A stretch of DNA of 64,000 bases from a virus. The notes beneath the pieces were generated by a model. That model had not been told where the DNA came from. It worked only from the letters and a program-made list of their open reading frames with translations, and made no database searches. This document shows positions 16,974-24,547 of this stretch, piece after piece. The stretch covers positions 37,534 to 101,533 of IMG/VR virus record IMGVR_UViG_3300005825_000057, one strand, 5' to 3'. Both the position numbers and the translations under genes were made by a program. Numbering within the stretch: the stretch's first letter is position 1; each line of letters starts with the position of its first letter.

Positions 16974-17460
16974 TATTCTCGCAGCTATTTAATTCAGATA
17001 TTCTAACATTATAACAACTGGCCTTTACCCTCCAAGGCGTGCCGGGTTCGATCTGCCCCTTTTTGAGATAGAAGGCTTTGTTATAGAAATCTTCTTTGGG
17101 CAACCAACCTAAGACAAATGCTTTAGTTGGATTTTCAAGAGGATATAAACTTACAAAAATATAATTGTCACATTTTTGTTTTGTATTATATTCAGCTACA
17201 GAGCAGTTGTATTTTTCGAGCGGCACAACATTGCGTGCTTTTGTTTTTACTTCCCAACTTTTTTCTTCTTTTAAGATGTCGTAGTCATAAGATTTGCCAC
17301 TTACGATTTTTCCTTTTATAACTTTATTTGCAGCCATTTCTCCAAGAAAGCCGGTGATATTGCCTTCACCTTTGCGAATTGAATTTTTCAGCTTGCCAAG
17401 TTCTTCGGCCTTTCTCTTTGCTACTTTCAACATTGCTGGTGTAATTGGTATTTCTATCAT
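16924..17460 (-). CDS. PD-(D/E)XK nuclease-like protein
   Basis: 178 aa. GFLGEMAAN (Glu), YDYDIL (Asp) and WEVKTKAR (E-x-K) at about residues 38-76 form the core. Likely a DNA-cutting or resolvase-like enzyme. Overlaps genes on both sides. Confidence 0.7.
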   Translation of the reverse strand: MIEIPITPAMLKVAKRKAEELGKLKNSIRKGEGNITGFLGEMAANKVIKGKIVSGKSYDYDILKEEKSWEVKTKARNVVPLEKYNCSVAEYNTKQKCDNYIFVSLYPLENPTKAFVLGWLPKEDFYNKAFYLKKGQIEPGTPWRVKASCYNVRISELNSCENNGTPQNTDKQSNKEKI

Positions 17461-17774
17461 AAATTCCTCAAAAGATTTTGTAGATCGTCGTCTTTACCTC
17501 GAATCTTGAATGCTCTCTTTTTAGATTGCTTTTCAATATATTCTTTGACGAGCTTTTTATCATAGATGCCCCACTCTACAGCTTCTTTGAGGGTTTCTTC
17601 CAACCCAGCTAAAAATGCCCAAATTTTATATTCGTCATCTTTAAAGAAGTCTTTGGTTCGTTGATAGAACTTATCCCAATTCAAACGACACTTCATTTTA
17701 GCGAATGTCTTTGAATATCGCAGAGCCATCATTTCATTTTGCTTATCGTAGAATTCTTTTGGTAAGTCTTTCAT
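17457..17774 (-). CDS. Unknown helical protein
   Basis: 105 aa, charged and helical, not recognised. Sits between the helicase and the nuclease in one minus operon, so perhaps an accessory to them. Confidence 0.65.
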   Translation of the reverse strand: MKDLPKEFYDKQNEMMALRYSKTFAKMKCRLNWDKFYQRTKDFFKDDEYKIWAFLAGLEETLKEAVEWGIYDKKLVKEYIEKQSKKRAFKIRGKDDDLQNLLRNL

Positions 17775-17782
17775 AAGTTACC

Positions 17783-19222
17783 TTAAAAGTCGAAGTTGTC
17801 TTTAATTATAACTTTGTGGCCTTGTGCTTTCAAGATTTTGATGCGCTTTTGGCTATGCTCTAAAAGGTAGGGATTTATATTGAATAAGAAATCATAGTAG
17901 TTAAGTTCTTCTTTATCATCGGCGGTTCTTAGACCACGACCCATTCTCTGAATGATTTGGTGATCTGCCTGACCACCAGCCGCATTGATAAGATTATGAA
18001 TAAATACGTTAATGCCTGTGTTGAAAATCTGTTGCGTGGCAATTGCAATTATATTTTCTTTTGATTTCTGTAATGTTTGAATAACGCTTTTTCTTGTCTT
18101 TGAATCATCTTTACCTTGTACCCACAAAGACCCCGGCAATAAATTGTGTAAAGCATCACCGTGAGCAATACGGTCCACTAAAATAAGGGTTCTACCGGAT
18201 TGTTTTTTGGCTAGTTTTTTAACTATCTTGTGAAAGTGAAAACTTTCTGCGATGCCACGGGTGACCGCATCAATATAAATATCGTGTGGAATTGAAGGTT
18301 CATCAATTGGAAAGAAGGTACAATTAGATGAAGACAAGATTCCACGATCTTGAAGTTCTTTTGTTGTAAGAACGCCAGCTTCCGCAGATTTAATTTTCAA
18401 TACTGGTCCAAAGAATCCTTTTACATAATGTTTTTGTACTTTATCTTTCTCTCCAAATTTGAATGGCGTTGCACTAAGGGCTACTCGTATATCGCAACCT
18501 TTGAGTCTTCGATATACAGCTTTAGGCAAAGCACTCATCATATCGTGAATTTCGTCCACGATTAACACTTTGATTTTTGGCAATACTTTTTCCATTTTGG
18601 AAATAGATTGTACACTGGCAACTGTAATCATATTTGGTTTAACATTGCCGCCCCATAAGGTTCCTACATTTGGAATGCCCCATTTTGTAATTTCAGAATA
18701 ATTTTGTTCAGCTAAACCAACTCTATTTTGCAGAACCAATGTGGGTGTATTGGGAGGCAGAGCTTTAAGAACGCCAAGCATCATAAAGGTTTTGCCAGCA
18801 CTTGTCGGAGCGAATATAACCCCTCTACGATATTTAAGAACTTGATTTACCAAGTCTACTTGATAATCGTGTAGCTTGATTGGATCAAAACCTTCGGGAA
18901 GGCATGTGTTAAAAAAGTCATCTTGTATTTCAGAAAGCAAGAGAGGGGTTTTGTTTCTTTCATCTAAGACTTCATATGGAATATTGAAGTGCTTTAATGC
19001 ATGGACAACTTCTGGAAGCAGGCCAGTTAGAAACTTTCCATTTTCTTGTTTGAAAAATTCTGTATAGCCATCCCACATGCCCATTTTATATCGCCGGTTA
19101 TGAAAGTAGTTTCTTTCACGGAAGCGAAGGCAATCCCAAATTTTATGTTTAATCGTAGTCTGATCCGTCATCAAATACGAATAATCATTGTTGATTTTGA
19201 GTATTGCTTTGTTGTTGGTCAT
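17783..19222 (-). CDS. SF2 helicase, UvsW-like
   Basis: 479 aa. Motif I PTSAGKTFMML, motif II VDEIHDM, motif III ALSATPF, motif VI QRMGRGLRT. Matches T4 UvsW, which drives branch migration and shifts the phage from origin- to recombination-dependent replication. The N-terminal 110 residues carry the UvsW-type accessory domain. Overlaps the small gene upstream by 38 bp. Confidence 0.88.
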   Translation of the reverse strand: MTNNKAILKINNDYSYLMTDQTTIKHKIWDCLRFRERNYFHNRRYKMGMWDGYTEFFKQENGKFLTGLLPEVVHALKHFNIPYEVLDERNKTPLLLSEIQDDFFNTCLPEGFDPIKLHDYQVDLVNQVLKYRRGVIFAPTSAGKTFMMLGVLKALPPNTPTLVLQNRVGLAEQNYSEITKWGIPNVGTLWGGNVKPNMITVASVQSISKMEKVLPKIKVLIVDEIHDMMSALPKAVYRRLKGCDIRVALSATPFKFGEKDKVQKHYVKGFFGPVLKIKSAEAGVLTTKELQDRGILSSSNCTFFPIDEPSIPHDIYIDAVTRGIAESFHFHKIVKKLAKKQSGRTLILVDRIAHGDALHNLLPGSLWVQGKDDSKTRKSVIQTLQKSKENIIAIATQQIFNTGINVFIHNLINAAGGQADHQIIQRMGRGLRTADDKEELNYYDFLFNINPYLLEHSQKRIKILKAQGHKVIIKDNFDF

Positions 19223-19334
19223 TTGTTATCCTTTTCTGTCGCTTGTTTTTTTCAAGCGAATTACGAACTATCTTACCAGATACCGAGGGCTTCCGTCTAG
19301 GCTTTTTTCTTTTTCCACAACTAGAACATGCCAT
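19185..19334 (-). CDS. Tiny basic Cys protein
   Basis: 49 aa: MACSSCGKRKKPRRKPS..., one CxxC and a strongly basic body. GGAGGAATT ribosome site just upstream. Too short to classify; nucleic-acid binding is plausible. Confidence 0.6.
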   Translation of the reverse strand: MACSSCGKRKKPRRKPSVSGKIVRNSLEKNKRQKRITNDQQQSNTQNQQ

Positions 19335-19354
19335 AATTCCTCCTATATTTATGT

Positions 19355-19669
19355 ATGGAACCAGAGTTACAGATAGATAGTCAAGTTATTGTGCCAAAAG
19401 CACGAAAATTAAAGGCGATTTGGTCATATGAAGCTCAGCAAGATTTGCGCCAATTTCACAATATTGATGCGGAGAAAGAGTTATCAAAAATATTAGCAGA
19501 AGAAATAAGTAAGGAAATTGACCAAGAAATTCTCAATGATCTACGAAGTGCATCTGAAAAAGGCCAAGAAACAGAAAGAAAGATAATAAGCGGTAAAATT
19601 AAGAAGAAGAAAATTAAAGTAAGTTGGAGTTCTGTATTTGACGATTTTGAACCAACTAAAAAGGATTAA
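19355..19669 (+). CDS. Short protein resembling a segment of T4-like major capsid protein
   Basis: 104 aa. Residues about 15-65 (KARKLKAIWSYEAQQDL, then HNIDAEKELSKILAEEI and EIDQEILNDLR) closely recall the segment of T4-like major capsid proteins that reads LKAEYS-ELAQDLKAIHGLDAE-ELANILS. The rest of a capsid protein is absent. May be a capsid-gene fragment or an assembly factor that mimics the interface. See also the protein at 52687. Confidence 0.6.
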   Translation: MEPELQIDSQVIVPKARKLKAIWSYEAQQDLRQFHNIDAEKELSKILAEEISKEIDQEILNDLRSASEKGQETERKIISGKIKKKKIKVSWSSVFDDFEPTKKD

Positions 19670-19671
19670 AT

Positions 19672-20049
19672 ATGGCTATTCTTAGAGGTTTTCCTCCATC
19701 AAACTCGATTTTTCCAACCACTTATATTCCAGATATAGTTGAAACCTCAATAAAAATTGGCAATTTAGAAGTAGAAGAAAAATTTCGTACTGAAGATGGT
19801 TCAGAATACTTGAAATTGAAAAATGCTTCTTGGGAATGTAGAGCAATTTGTTATAAAAGCAAAACAAACGAAGCAGGAGCTATTTATGGTTTTGATATTA
19901 ACAGAGAAGTTATTTGGCTTAGAAAGAGTTACAAGCATGTGCCTTTGACAGACGTAAGTTGTTGCCAAAAATGCGGTGAAAAATTGATTATTGATGAATT
20001 TTCAAACCAATATGGAGATTGGTGCCCAAATCCATCTTGTTCAAACTAA
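19672..20049 (+). CDS. Virion-associated-like protein with C-terminal zinc ribbon
   Basis: 125 aa starting MAILRGFPPSNSIFPT, a start seen in T4-like cyanophage virion proteins (established only by my recall). C-terminal zinc ribbon CCQKCGEK ... WCPNPSCSN. Directly after the capsid-like fragment. Confidence 0.6.
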   Translation: MAILRGFPPSNSIFPTTYIPDIVETSIKIGNLEVEEKFRTEDGSEYLKLKNASWECRAICYKSKTNEAGAIYGFDINREVIWLRKSYKHVPLTDVSCCQKCGEKLIIDEFSNQYGDWCPNPSCSN

Positions 20050-20381
20050 CAATTTCTTAGTGCGGCCAAGGCAGCAACTTTTAAGTCTTCAAAATATATT
20101 GTTGCCAAATCCACAGCTTCTTGGTGCGTACAAAGTTCTTCTTCGTTGTAATAAGCGTTAAATGTATCTTGGTAGAGAGGAATAACTTGTCCGCCAGTTC
20201 TGTAACCCTGTTTTAGAATTACTTTTTTGATTGCGATTTTTTCTAAAACTCCACGAACTGCTTTGTACCGTAAAAATACGATGGAATTTTCACCGTATTT
20301 ATAGGTGTAATAATTCGATTGTTTTATTCGGGCACAACCGAAAATATTGATGCCGCCTGAGCCTGTGTATTGCATTGCCAT
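20046..20381 (-). CDS. Unknown protein, about 110 aa
   Basis: ATG 20381 chosen; a TTG at 20408 would add nine residues and neither has a strong ribosome site. MAMQYTGSGGINIFGCARIK..., C-terminal helical ATIYFEDLKVAALAALRNC. Convergent with the preceding gene by 4 bp. Confidence 0.6.
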   Translation of the reverse strand: MAMQYTGSGGINIFGCARIKQSNYYTYKYGENSIVFLRYKAVRGVLEKIAIKKVILKQGYRTGGQVIPLYQDTFNAYYNEEELCTHQEAVDLATIYFEDLKVAALAALRNC

Positions 20382-20419
20382 GATTTTATTTAGTTTAGCT
20401 GATCTCAAACTTTTACTTC

Positions 20420-20448
20420 TTTACAAGTCTTTTGATTTGTGCTAGAAT
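20420..20448 (+). promoter_or_regulatory. Promoter of the recurrent family
   Basis: TTTACA (20420-20425), 17-bp spacer with TTTGTGC, TAGAAT (20443-20448). Drives the gene at 20487. Confidence 0.7.
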
Positions 20449-20486
20449 ATTGCGAAATCCACTTCTCTTTTCTCAGGAGGCTTTCC

Positions 20487-21311
20487 TTGAATACCTATCT
20501 CACCCTAGACAATGTGACTGTTTCGTTTCGTGATGAAAGCGGCACGCTTTGTGCCTTGCGAAAGGCCAAACATTATAAAAGAGAACGGCCCCGGTCATGG
20601 CAAGATGATGACTTTTATCTTGTCGTCCATACTGATGGCGAAATTTATGCAAATGTCGAAGGCAATGGAGCGGTTCTTCTGAATGAAGAATCGGTTGGCG
20701 ATCTGCCAGTAAAAGATTTGCCTTTACATAAGGCTACAAATAAATTCTTGGTGACTTCAAAAGGCAAAGTTTATACTTTTACCGTTCACTTGGTTCTTTG
20801 TAAAGAAAACACAAGTGTGTCGCCTGAAATTAGATCGAAGGGAATATCCTACAATCAAGAAGATGATTGTTGGTTTTTTGATAATGTCGGATTTTTCTAC
20901 AGTTTGTTTTGGTTATTCTCTGATGCATATCAAGATGACTATCAAGACGATTTCTCTATTGAAGGTATTCGAGAGGATCAATTTGAACAGCCCCCTTTTG
21001 AGGAAGAGGGGCAGGTCAATGTTCCTGTCGAACATGATTTGAGTTTGGCGGGAGAATCAGAAAAATCTGACGAATCCAGCGAACCTTCTGTTACGGAAAG
21101 CGTCCAACATAGTGAACCTGAGCCGACTCGCAGCGAGCCGGAACCAACGCATCATTCGGAGCCAGAGCCAACCCATTACAGCCCATCAAGTTACGACGAT
21201 TCACATCGTAGCTACGATCCCGGTCCCAGCCATGATTACGATCATGGGTCGAGTTACGATAGCGGATCAAGTTACGATAGCGGTGGGGATTCTGGTGGAA
21301 GTTTTGATTGA
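20487..21311 (+). CDS. Unknown protein with low-complexity Ser/Glu/Pro/Asp tail
   Basis: 274 aa. TTG start at 20487 with AGGAGG 6 bp upstream. N-terminal globular domain of about 150 residues (MNTYLTLDNVTVSFRDE...), then an acidic linker and tail with SEPEPT and SYDSG-type repeats. Tail probably disordered. Function unknown. Confidence 0.7.
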   Translation: MNTYLTLDNVTVSFRDESGTLCALRKAKHYKRERPRSWQDDDFYLVVHTDGEIYANVEGNGAVLLNEESVGDLPVKDLPLHKATNKFLVTSKGKVYTFTVHLVLCKENTSVSPEIRSKGISYNQEDDCWFFDNVGFFYSLFWLFSDAYQDDYQDDFSIEGIREDQFEQPPFEEEGQVNVPVEHDLSLAGESEKSDESSEPSVTESVQHSEPEPTRSEPEPTHHSEPEPTHYSPSSYDDSHRSYDPGPSHDYDHGSSYDSGSSYDSGGDSGGSFD

Positions 21312-21383
21312 TCGTTGCAAGAAATTCGTCTTTCATTGACGAACGGATGTGATACGAGATTGTGGTTGACCGTATTGGTTGTG

Positions 21384-21413
21384 TTCCCGGCGAAAAAAAA
21401 GATTCGCCGGGAA
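21384..21413. terminator. Strong symmetrical hairpin
   Basis: TTCCCGGCGAA / TTCGCCGGGAA, 11 bp with an A-rich loop, between the 20487 gene and the next promoter. No T run on the plus strand. Confidence 0.6.
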
Positions 21414-21414
21414 C

Positions 21415-21442
21415 TTTACAACGCCGAAAATTGTGGTACAAT
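21415..21442 (+). promoter_or_regulatory. Promoter of the structured RNA
   Basis: TTTACA (21415-21420), 16-bp spacer ending TTGTGG, TACAAT (21437-21442). Confidence 0.7.
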
Positions 21443-21448
21443 AACGGC

Positions 21449-21683
21449 AGACGAGAAAAAAATTCTGAATCTCTTGAAAAAACGAATTAGTGACACTACT
21501 ATAGTGTTACACAAGACAAAAGGTGCAATCGTGAACAAGTTCTCTTATCAGCTTAGCAGTTTATCATCCTCGTTGCTATTTAGCAACGACAGGGGAGGCT
21601 GTGTCCGCTGAGTAAGAGGACATAACGGGTTTAACCCCGGTAGCCCCCCAAGATGTTTGGGACTAGGCTACCGGGGTTTTTTT
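21449..21683 (+). ncRNA. Structured non-coding RNA, or long leader, of unknown class
   Basis: Bounded by the promoter above and a textbook terminator (CCCCGGTAGCC at 21635-21645 with GGCTACCGGGG at 21666-21676, then T7). Inside: a 9-bp hairpin (21490-21510), a long-range helix CTCTTATCAGC (21542-21552) with GCTGAGTAAGAG (21607-21618), enclosing CGTTGCT/AGCAACG (21571-21588) and ACAG/CTGT (21589-21602). No convincing ORF. Either a free ncRNA of about 235 nt or a termination-type riboswitch for the S24/S26-like gene just downstream. Confidence 0.65.
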
Positions 21684-21694
21684 GTGGGATAATT

Positions 21695-21994
21695 ATGAGT
21701 TGGGCCACACATTACATCGAAAAACTTCGCAAGGGTGAAACGGTTAGTTTCAGGCCAAGGGGAGGTTCGATGAAAGGCAAAATTGAATCCGGGCAATTAT
21801 GCACGGTGGAACCTGTAAAGGGTGAACTTGAAGTTGGTGATATAGTTTTATGTAAAGTTGGCGGAAGTCAATATTTACATTTGATTAAGGCAATCCAAGG
21901 TCAAAGGTATCAAATCGGAAATAACCGAGGCGGTATCAATGGGTGGATTGGGATGAATTCGATCTTTGGCAAATTGGTAGAAATCAATGAGTAA
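21695..21994 (+). CDS. S24/S26 peptidase-like protein
   Basis: 99 aa from ATG 21695. GGSMKGKIESGQ (candidate Ser), VGDIVLCKV and HLIKAI (possible Lys) match the signal-peptidase/LexA catalytic fold. No DNA-binding domain or membrane segment, so an isolated peptidase domain. Substrate unknown. Follows the terminator of the structured RNA. Confidence 0.7.
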   Translation: MSWATHYIEKLRKGETVSFRPRGGSMKGKIESGQLCTVEPVKGELEVGDIVLCKVGGSQYLHLIKAIQGQRYQIGNNRGGINGWIGMNSIFGKLVEINE

Positions 21995-22382
21995 TACGGA
22001 CGAAAGTGCCAGTATGACTAGCGATTGGGCTGTGGGTGCATTCAAACCCAAGTCTATTCCAAGTCAATCAGAGGAATTTTTAACTCAATTGGCCAAAGAT
22101 ATAGCGATGAACTTGGTCTTTACATCAGACCATGTTAATCGTGAACAGTGGGACAACCTTCTCGGTATGATATTCATGCCGGTGGTTTTGGGAGCCTTTT
22201 CGGATTATACCGAGGAAGCCCGCAAAGACATTGGAATGATTTATGAATATTGGGATAAAGCTGGACCACGATCAATCAACGGGTATCCAATTTTCTTTTC
22301 TTTCGCAATTGTGAATGTAAAAGACAGATTGTTTGTCTGGGAGAAAGTAGAAAAAATTCGGAAGGTTCTGGAAGCCGTATAA
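21987..22382 (+). CDS. Unknown protein
   Basis: 131 aa; start overlaps the previous stop by 8 bp. No recognised motif. Last protein gene before the tRNA array, ending 1 bp before the first tRNA. Confidence 0.7.
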   Translation: MSNTDESASMTSDWAVGAFKPKSIPSQSEEFLTQLAKDIAMNLVFTSDHVNREQWDNLLGMIFMPVVLGAFSDYTEEARKDIGMIYEYWDKAGPRSINGYPIFFSFAIVNVKDRLFVWEKVEKIRKVLEAV

Positions 22383-22383
22383 C

Positions 22384-22466
22384 GGGAGTGCTAATGCTGT
22401 GGGAAGCTACGCTGGCTGTAACCCAGCCGCCTTAATGGATAAGGGGTTCGATTCCTCACACTCCCA
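22384..22466 (+). tRNA. tRNA-Tyr (GTA)
   Basis: Acceptor GGGAGTG/CACTCCC, anticodon arm GCTGG-CTGTAAC-CCAGC, variable arm, T-loop TTCGATT. One A-A mismatch in the T-stem. Discriminator A, then CT; no encoded CCA. Confidence 0.8.
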
Positions 22467-22479
22467 CTTGAGAAAAGAA

Positions 22480-22698
22480 ATGAAAGCATACTTGCTGGAT
22501 AAACGTGGAATAAGCAAAGTATATCTTGTCTTCGGAGAAGATTGTGTCTCTGCTGCCAAGGTACTAGCTGAAAAGCTAGGTTGTGATTACGAAGATTTTT
22601 CAGTAGGTGGTTCATGGGATGTTGACCCGAATGAGCCTATAAATTTAAGTCAACTATGGCCTTATTTTACAAATGCCCCCGGAAGGCATAGTACATAA
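22480..22698 (+). CDS. Small unknown protein in the tRNA array
   Basis: 72 aa from ATG 22480 (MKAYLLDKRGISKVYLVFGED...). A longer frame would read through the tRNA and is rejected. Function unknown. Confidence 0.65.
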   Translation: MKAYLLDKRGISKVYLVFGEDCVSAAKVLAEKLGCDYEDFSVGGSWDVDPNEPINLSQLWPYFTNAPGRHST

Positions 22699-22706
22699 GG
22701 AAAAAT

Positions 22707-22788
22707 GGCCTCGTGGTGGAATTGGCAGACACGCCAGACTCAAAATCTGGTGCCGCAAGGCGTGTGGGTTCGAGTCCCACCGAGGCCA
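22707..22788 (+). tRNA. tRNA-Leu (CAA)
   Basis: Acceptor GGCCTCG/CGAGGCC, anticodon arm CCAGA-CTCAAAA-TCTGG, long variable arm TGCCGCAAGGCGT, T-loop TTCGAGT. Discriminator A then CT. Confidence 0.93.
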
Positions 22789-22789
22789 C

Positions 22790-22877
22790 TGGTAGATGGT
22801 GGAAGTTAGACACGGCCCCGTGTAGGGGTTGGTAGGCCGATCACCTACCGTGCAGGTATCGAATCCTGCTCTACCAA
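22790..22877 (+). tRNA. Class II tRNA-like element, anticodon uncertain
   Basis: Acceptor TGGTAGA/TCTACCA, D-arm like the Leu tRNAs, 6-bp variable arm GGTAGG/CCTACC, T-stem GCAGG/CCTGC. The anticodon hairpin CCC-CGTGTAG-GGG lacks U33 and the T-loop TATCGAAT has 8 nt instead of 7. It is the only element here followed by an encoded CCA. Possibly decayed or specialised. Confidence 0.55.
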
Positions 22878-22882
22878 CCACG

Positions 22883-22955
22883 GGACAGGGAGCTAGTGTG
22901 GTCATAGCACTGGACTGAAAATCCAGCAAAATCAGTTCGATTCTGATCCTGTCCA
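22883..22955 (+). tRNA. tRNA-Phe (GAA)
   Basis: Acceptor GGACAGG/CCTGTCC, anticodon arm CTGGA-CTGAAAA-TCCAG, T-arm ATCAG-TTCGATT-CTGAT. Discriminator A then CT. Short variable loop, class I. Confidence 0.9.
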
Positions 22956-22972
22956 CTGTGAAAGGAAAATTT

Positions 22973-23137
22973 ATGGCTAGATCATTGTGTAAAGACCCAA
23001 GTATATCTCAAAAAAACGATGCGAGTTGCATCGGAAATAAACGGGGTATGGCTCGCAGAGCTAAGAGAAATAGCAACAAAAGGGATCGACAAAAACTAGA
23101 CAAAGATTTGAAAGAAAGAATTGCACTTGTTCGGTAA
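22973..23137 (+). CDS. Tiny basic protein
   Basis: 54 aa, very Arg/Lys rich (MARRAKRNSNKRDRQKLDK), GAAAGGA ribosome site. Possibly nucleic-acid binding. Confidence 0.6.
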   Translation: MARSLCKDPSISQKNDASCIGNKRGMARRAKRNSNKRDRQKLDKDLKERIALVR

Positions 23138-23171
23138 TCCGTTGCATATATACTTCTTAAAAGGAGTCTAT

Positions 23172-23579
23172 ATGTTTCAAGATACGAACAACACTTTGAA
23201 TCAAGGCGGCGTTGGGTTAGCGAGGGCGATATATGAGTATCAAAGATTGGGGTACACAGTTTGTTTACCTTTAGTTGATGCTCAAGATTACGACCTTGTA
23301 ATTGAAAAGGATAAAAAGTGGGAGTCTGTTCAATGCAGAACAACTTCTACCAAAGCAAGAAGTAGAAAAGGCGGATTTATTGATGGTAGGTATGAAGTTA
23401 GTTTGAGGACCATAAAAACTAATACAAAAGAGACTACCATTAAAAAGAAAGGTAATTTTGATTTGCTTTTTGTGATGTGTGATAATGGCGATTGTTATTC
23501 GGTGCCGAATAAAGAATTGCCTGAATCTGGCACCACGGTCGGCGGTCCAAAATACGAAAAATACAAAATTGGAAGCTAG
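23172..23579 (+). CDS. PD-(D/E)XK endonuclease-like protein, stop inside tRNA-Ser
   Basis: 135 aa from ATG 23172 (GGAGTCTAT before it). GVGLARAIYEYQRLGY, YDLVIE and ESVQCRTT follow the group I intron-type PD-(D/E)XK nuclease pattern (D...E-x-Q/K). Homing-type role possible. Its last codons and the TAG (23577-23579) lie in the acceptor stem of tRNA-Ser(GCT). Confidence 0.7.
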   Translation: MFQDTNNTLNQGGVGLARAIYEYQRLGYTVCLPLVDAQDYDLVIEKDKKWESVQCRTTSTKARSRKGGFIDGRYEVSLRTIKTNTKETTIKKKGNFDLLFVMCDNGDCYSVPNKELPESGTTVGGPKYEKYKIGS

Positions 23580-23659
23580 GCAACTGCTGGTTTGTTGCAC
23601 CGCTTTGCTAAAGCGGCCCGGTCTAAACCCCGGCGAGGGTTCGATTCCCTTGGCTTCCG
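23571..23659 (+). tRNA. tRNA-Ser (GCT)
   Basis: Acceptor GGAAGCT/GGCTTCC, anticodon arm CCGCT-TTGCTAA-AGCGG, long variable arm, T-loop TTCGATT. Discriminator G then CT. 5' end overlaps the nuclease stop codon. Confidence 0.92.
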
Positions 23660-23660
23660 C

Positions 23661-23741
23661 TTGCTCAAATGCCCGAAGGGATTACATTCTTGAAAAGTGT
23701 GTACCGAAAGGTAAACTATCTCTTTATTATTCGTTGAGCAA
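23661..23741 (+). ncRNA. tRNA-like element A after tRNA-Ser
   Basis: Closed by TTGCTCAA/TTGAGCAA. Contains ACATT-CTTGAAA-AGTGT (an anticodon-like arm reading TGA) and TACC-GAAA-GGTA. No T-loop consensus. Shares GGGATTACATT, GTAAACTAT and TTCGTTG blocks with elements B and C. Confidence 0.45.
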
Positions 23742-23745
23742 ATAT

Positions 23746-23817
23746 GGATCAGTAGCTTAGATGGCAAAGCGTCTGTCTGAACAACAGAAGAGTGGAATTC
23801 GAGCGTCCATTGATCCA
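23746..23817 (+). tRNA. tRNA-Phe-like (GAA)
   Basis: Acceptor GGATCAG/TTGATCC, anticodon arm TCTGT-CTGAACA-ACAGA, T-loop TTCGAGC with one A-G mismatch. C37 instead of the usual purine. Discriminator A then CT. Confidence 0.7.
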
Positions 23818-23822
23818 CTTAT

Positions 23823-23901
23823 GGCCTTGTACGCAAACTTATGGCAAAGCGGCTTCTTTCAAAAAGAAGTGATTTTGTGGGTTCGACTCCCACCAAGGCT
23901 A
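23823..23901 (+). tRNA. tRNA with Leu anticodon CAA but short variable loop
   Basis: Acceptor GGCCTTG/CAAGGCT, D-arm ACGCAAACTTATGGCAAAGCG, anticodon arm CTTCT-TTCAAAA-AGAAG, variable loop only TGATTTT, T-arm GTGGG-TTCGACT-CCCAC. Leu tRNAs normally have a long variable arm. A then CT. Confidence 0.7.
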
Positions 23902-23903
23902 CT

Positions 23904-24104
23904 ATGATGAAATTTTGTGGTGTATGTGGATTTCAATTACAAGGAAAAGGTGTTAAAAGATATAAGACCTGTCCTGAATGCGAAGAAAATGCCCGTGTAC
24001 GCAAATTGGCACAGCGGACTACCTCAGAAGTAGTTGTCTCCCCTTCAACAAGGGATACTGTCGGTTCGAGTCCGACCACGGGTACTTATGGGAAAGAAAA
24101 ATAA
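23904..24104 (+). CDS. Zinc-ribbon protein reading through a tRNA
   Basis: 66 aa. MMKFCGVCGFQLQ ... YKTCPECEEN is a zinc ribbon in the first 30 residues. The same frame then crosses all of tRNA-Leu(CAG) and stops at 24102-24104. The C-terminal half is thus encoded by tRNA sequence. Confidence 0.55.
   Translation: MMKFCGVCGFQLQGKGVKRYKTCPECEENARVRKLAQRTTSEVVVSPSTRDTVGSSPTTGTYGKEK
23991..24084 (+). tRNA. tRNA-Leu (CAG)
   Basis: Acceptor GCCCGTG/CACGGGT, same D-arm type as the short-arm group, anticodon arm ACTAC-CTCAGAA-GTAGT, but a long variable arm (TCCC...GGGA) as expected for Leu. T-arm GTCGG-TTCGAGT-CCGAC. A then CT. Lies within the preceding reading frame. Confidence 0.85.
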
Positions 24105-24252
24105 AAGATATTGTATCCGGGCTAATCCGCCAAAAGGTTGGCAGATATGGGATCGGAAATTGGCAAGATGGTGGGGAAATCCTACAAAGGAATTTCCTTA
24201 TACAGTCTTGCAGAAATTGAATGAAGGAAAGCAGAGTGAATTGAAGTATTAA
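24088..24252 (+). CDS. Tiny unknown protein
   Basis: 54 aa (MGKKNKRYCIRANPPKGWQI...WW), starting 4 bp after the tRNA and ending 2 bp before the next. Weak ribosome site. Confidence 0.55.
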   Translation: MGKKNKRYCIRANPPKGWQIWDRKLARWWGNPTKEFPYTVLQKLNEGKQSELKY

Positions 24253-24254
24253 AT

Positions 24255-24334
24255 GGCCGGGTACGCAAACCTAATGGCAAAGCGGCGAAGCTCAGAACTT
24301 CGTGATTTTATGGGTTCGACTCCCATCCCGGCTA
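24255..24334 (+). tRNA. tRNA with Leu anticodon CAG, short variable loop
   Basis: Acceptor GGCCGGG/CCCGGCT, anticodon arm CGAAG-CTCAGAA-CTTCG, variable loop TGATTTT, T-loop TTCGACT. A then CT. Confidence 0.7.
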
Positions 24335-24336
24335 CT

Positions 24337-24451
24337 GTTTAATTTGGTGTAACGGTAGCATTCCCCCGGAAGGGGCAAGAACGGTTCGACTCCGTATATT
24401 AGTGTAACGGCAGCACAGAAATGAGGATCGGTTCGACTCCGAAAATTAAAC
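24337..24451 (+). tRNA. Composite tandem tRNA-like element
   Basis: A perfect 7-bp outer acceptor GTTTAAT (24337-24343) / ATTAAAC (24445-24451) encloses two tRNA cores: two GTGTAACGGnAGCA D-arms and two CGGTTCGACTCCG T-arms. Only the first has a hairpin at the anticodon position (CCC-CCGGAAG-GGG, no U33). Either two decayed Gln/Glu-type tRNAs or one fused RNA. Confidence 0.5.
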
Positions 24452-24458
24452 AATTTAT

Positions 24459-24534
24459 GGCCTTATACGCAAAATGGCAAAGCGGCTTGTTTTAAAAATA
24501 AGTGATTTTGTGGGTTCGATTCCCACTGAGGCTA
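24459..24534 (+). tRNA. tRNA with Leu anticodon TAA, short variable loop
   Basis: Acceptor GGCCTTA/TGAGGCT, anticodon arm CTTGT-TTTAAAA-ATAAG, variable TGATTTT, T-loop TTCGATT. A then CT. Confidence 0.7.
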
Positions 24535-24547
24535 CTATCCACCCAAT

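Noticed and set aside
21315-21611. Frame across the structured RNA
   Set aside because: Runs through a hairpin, promoter and RNA helices, with no ribosome site.
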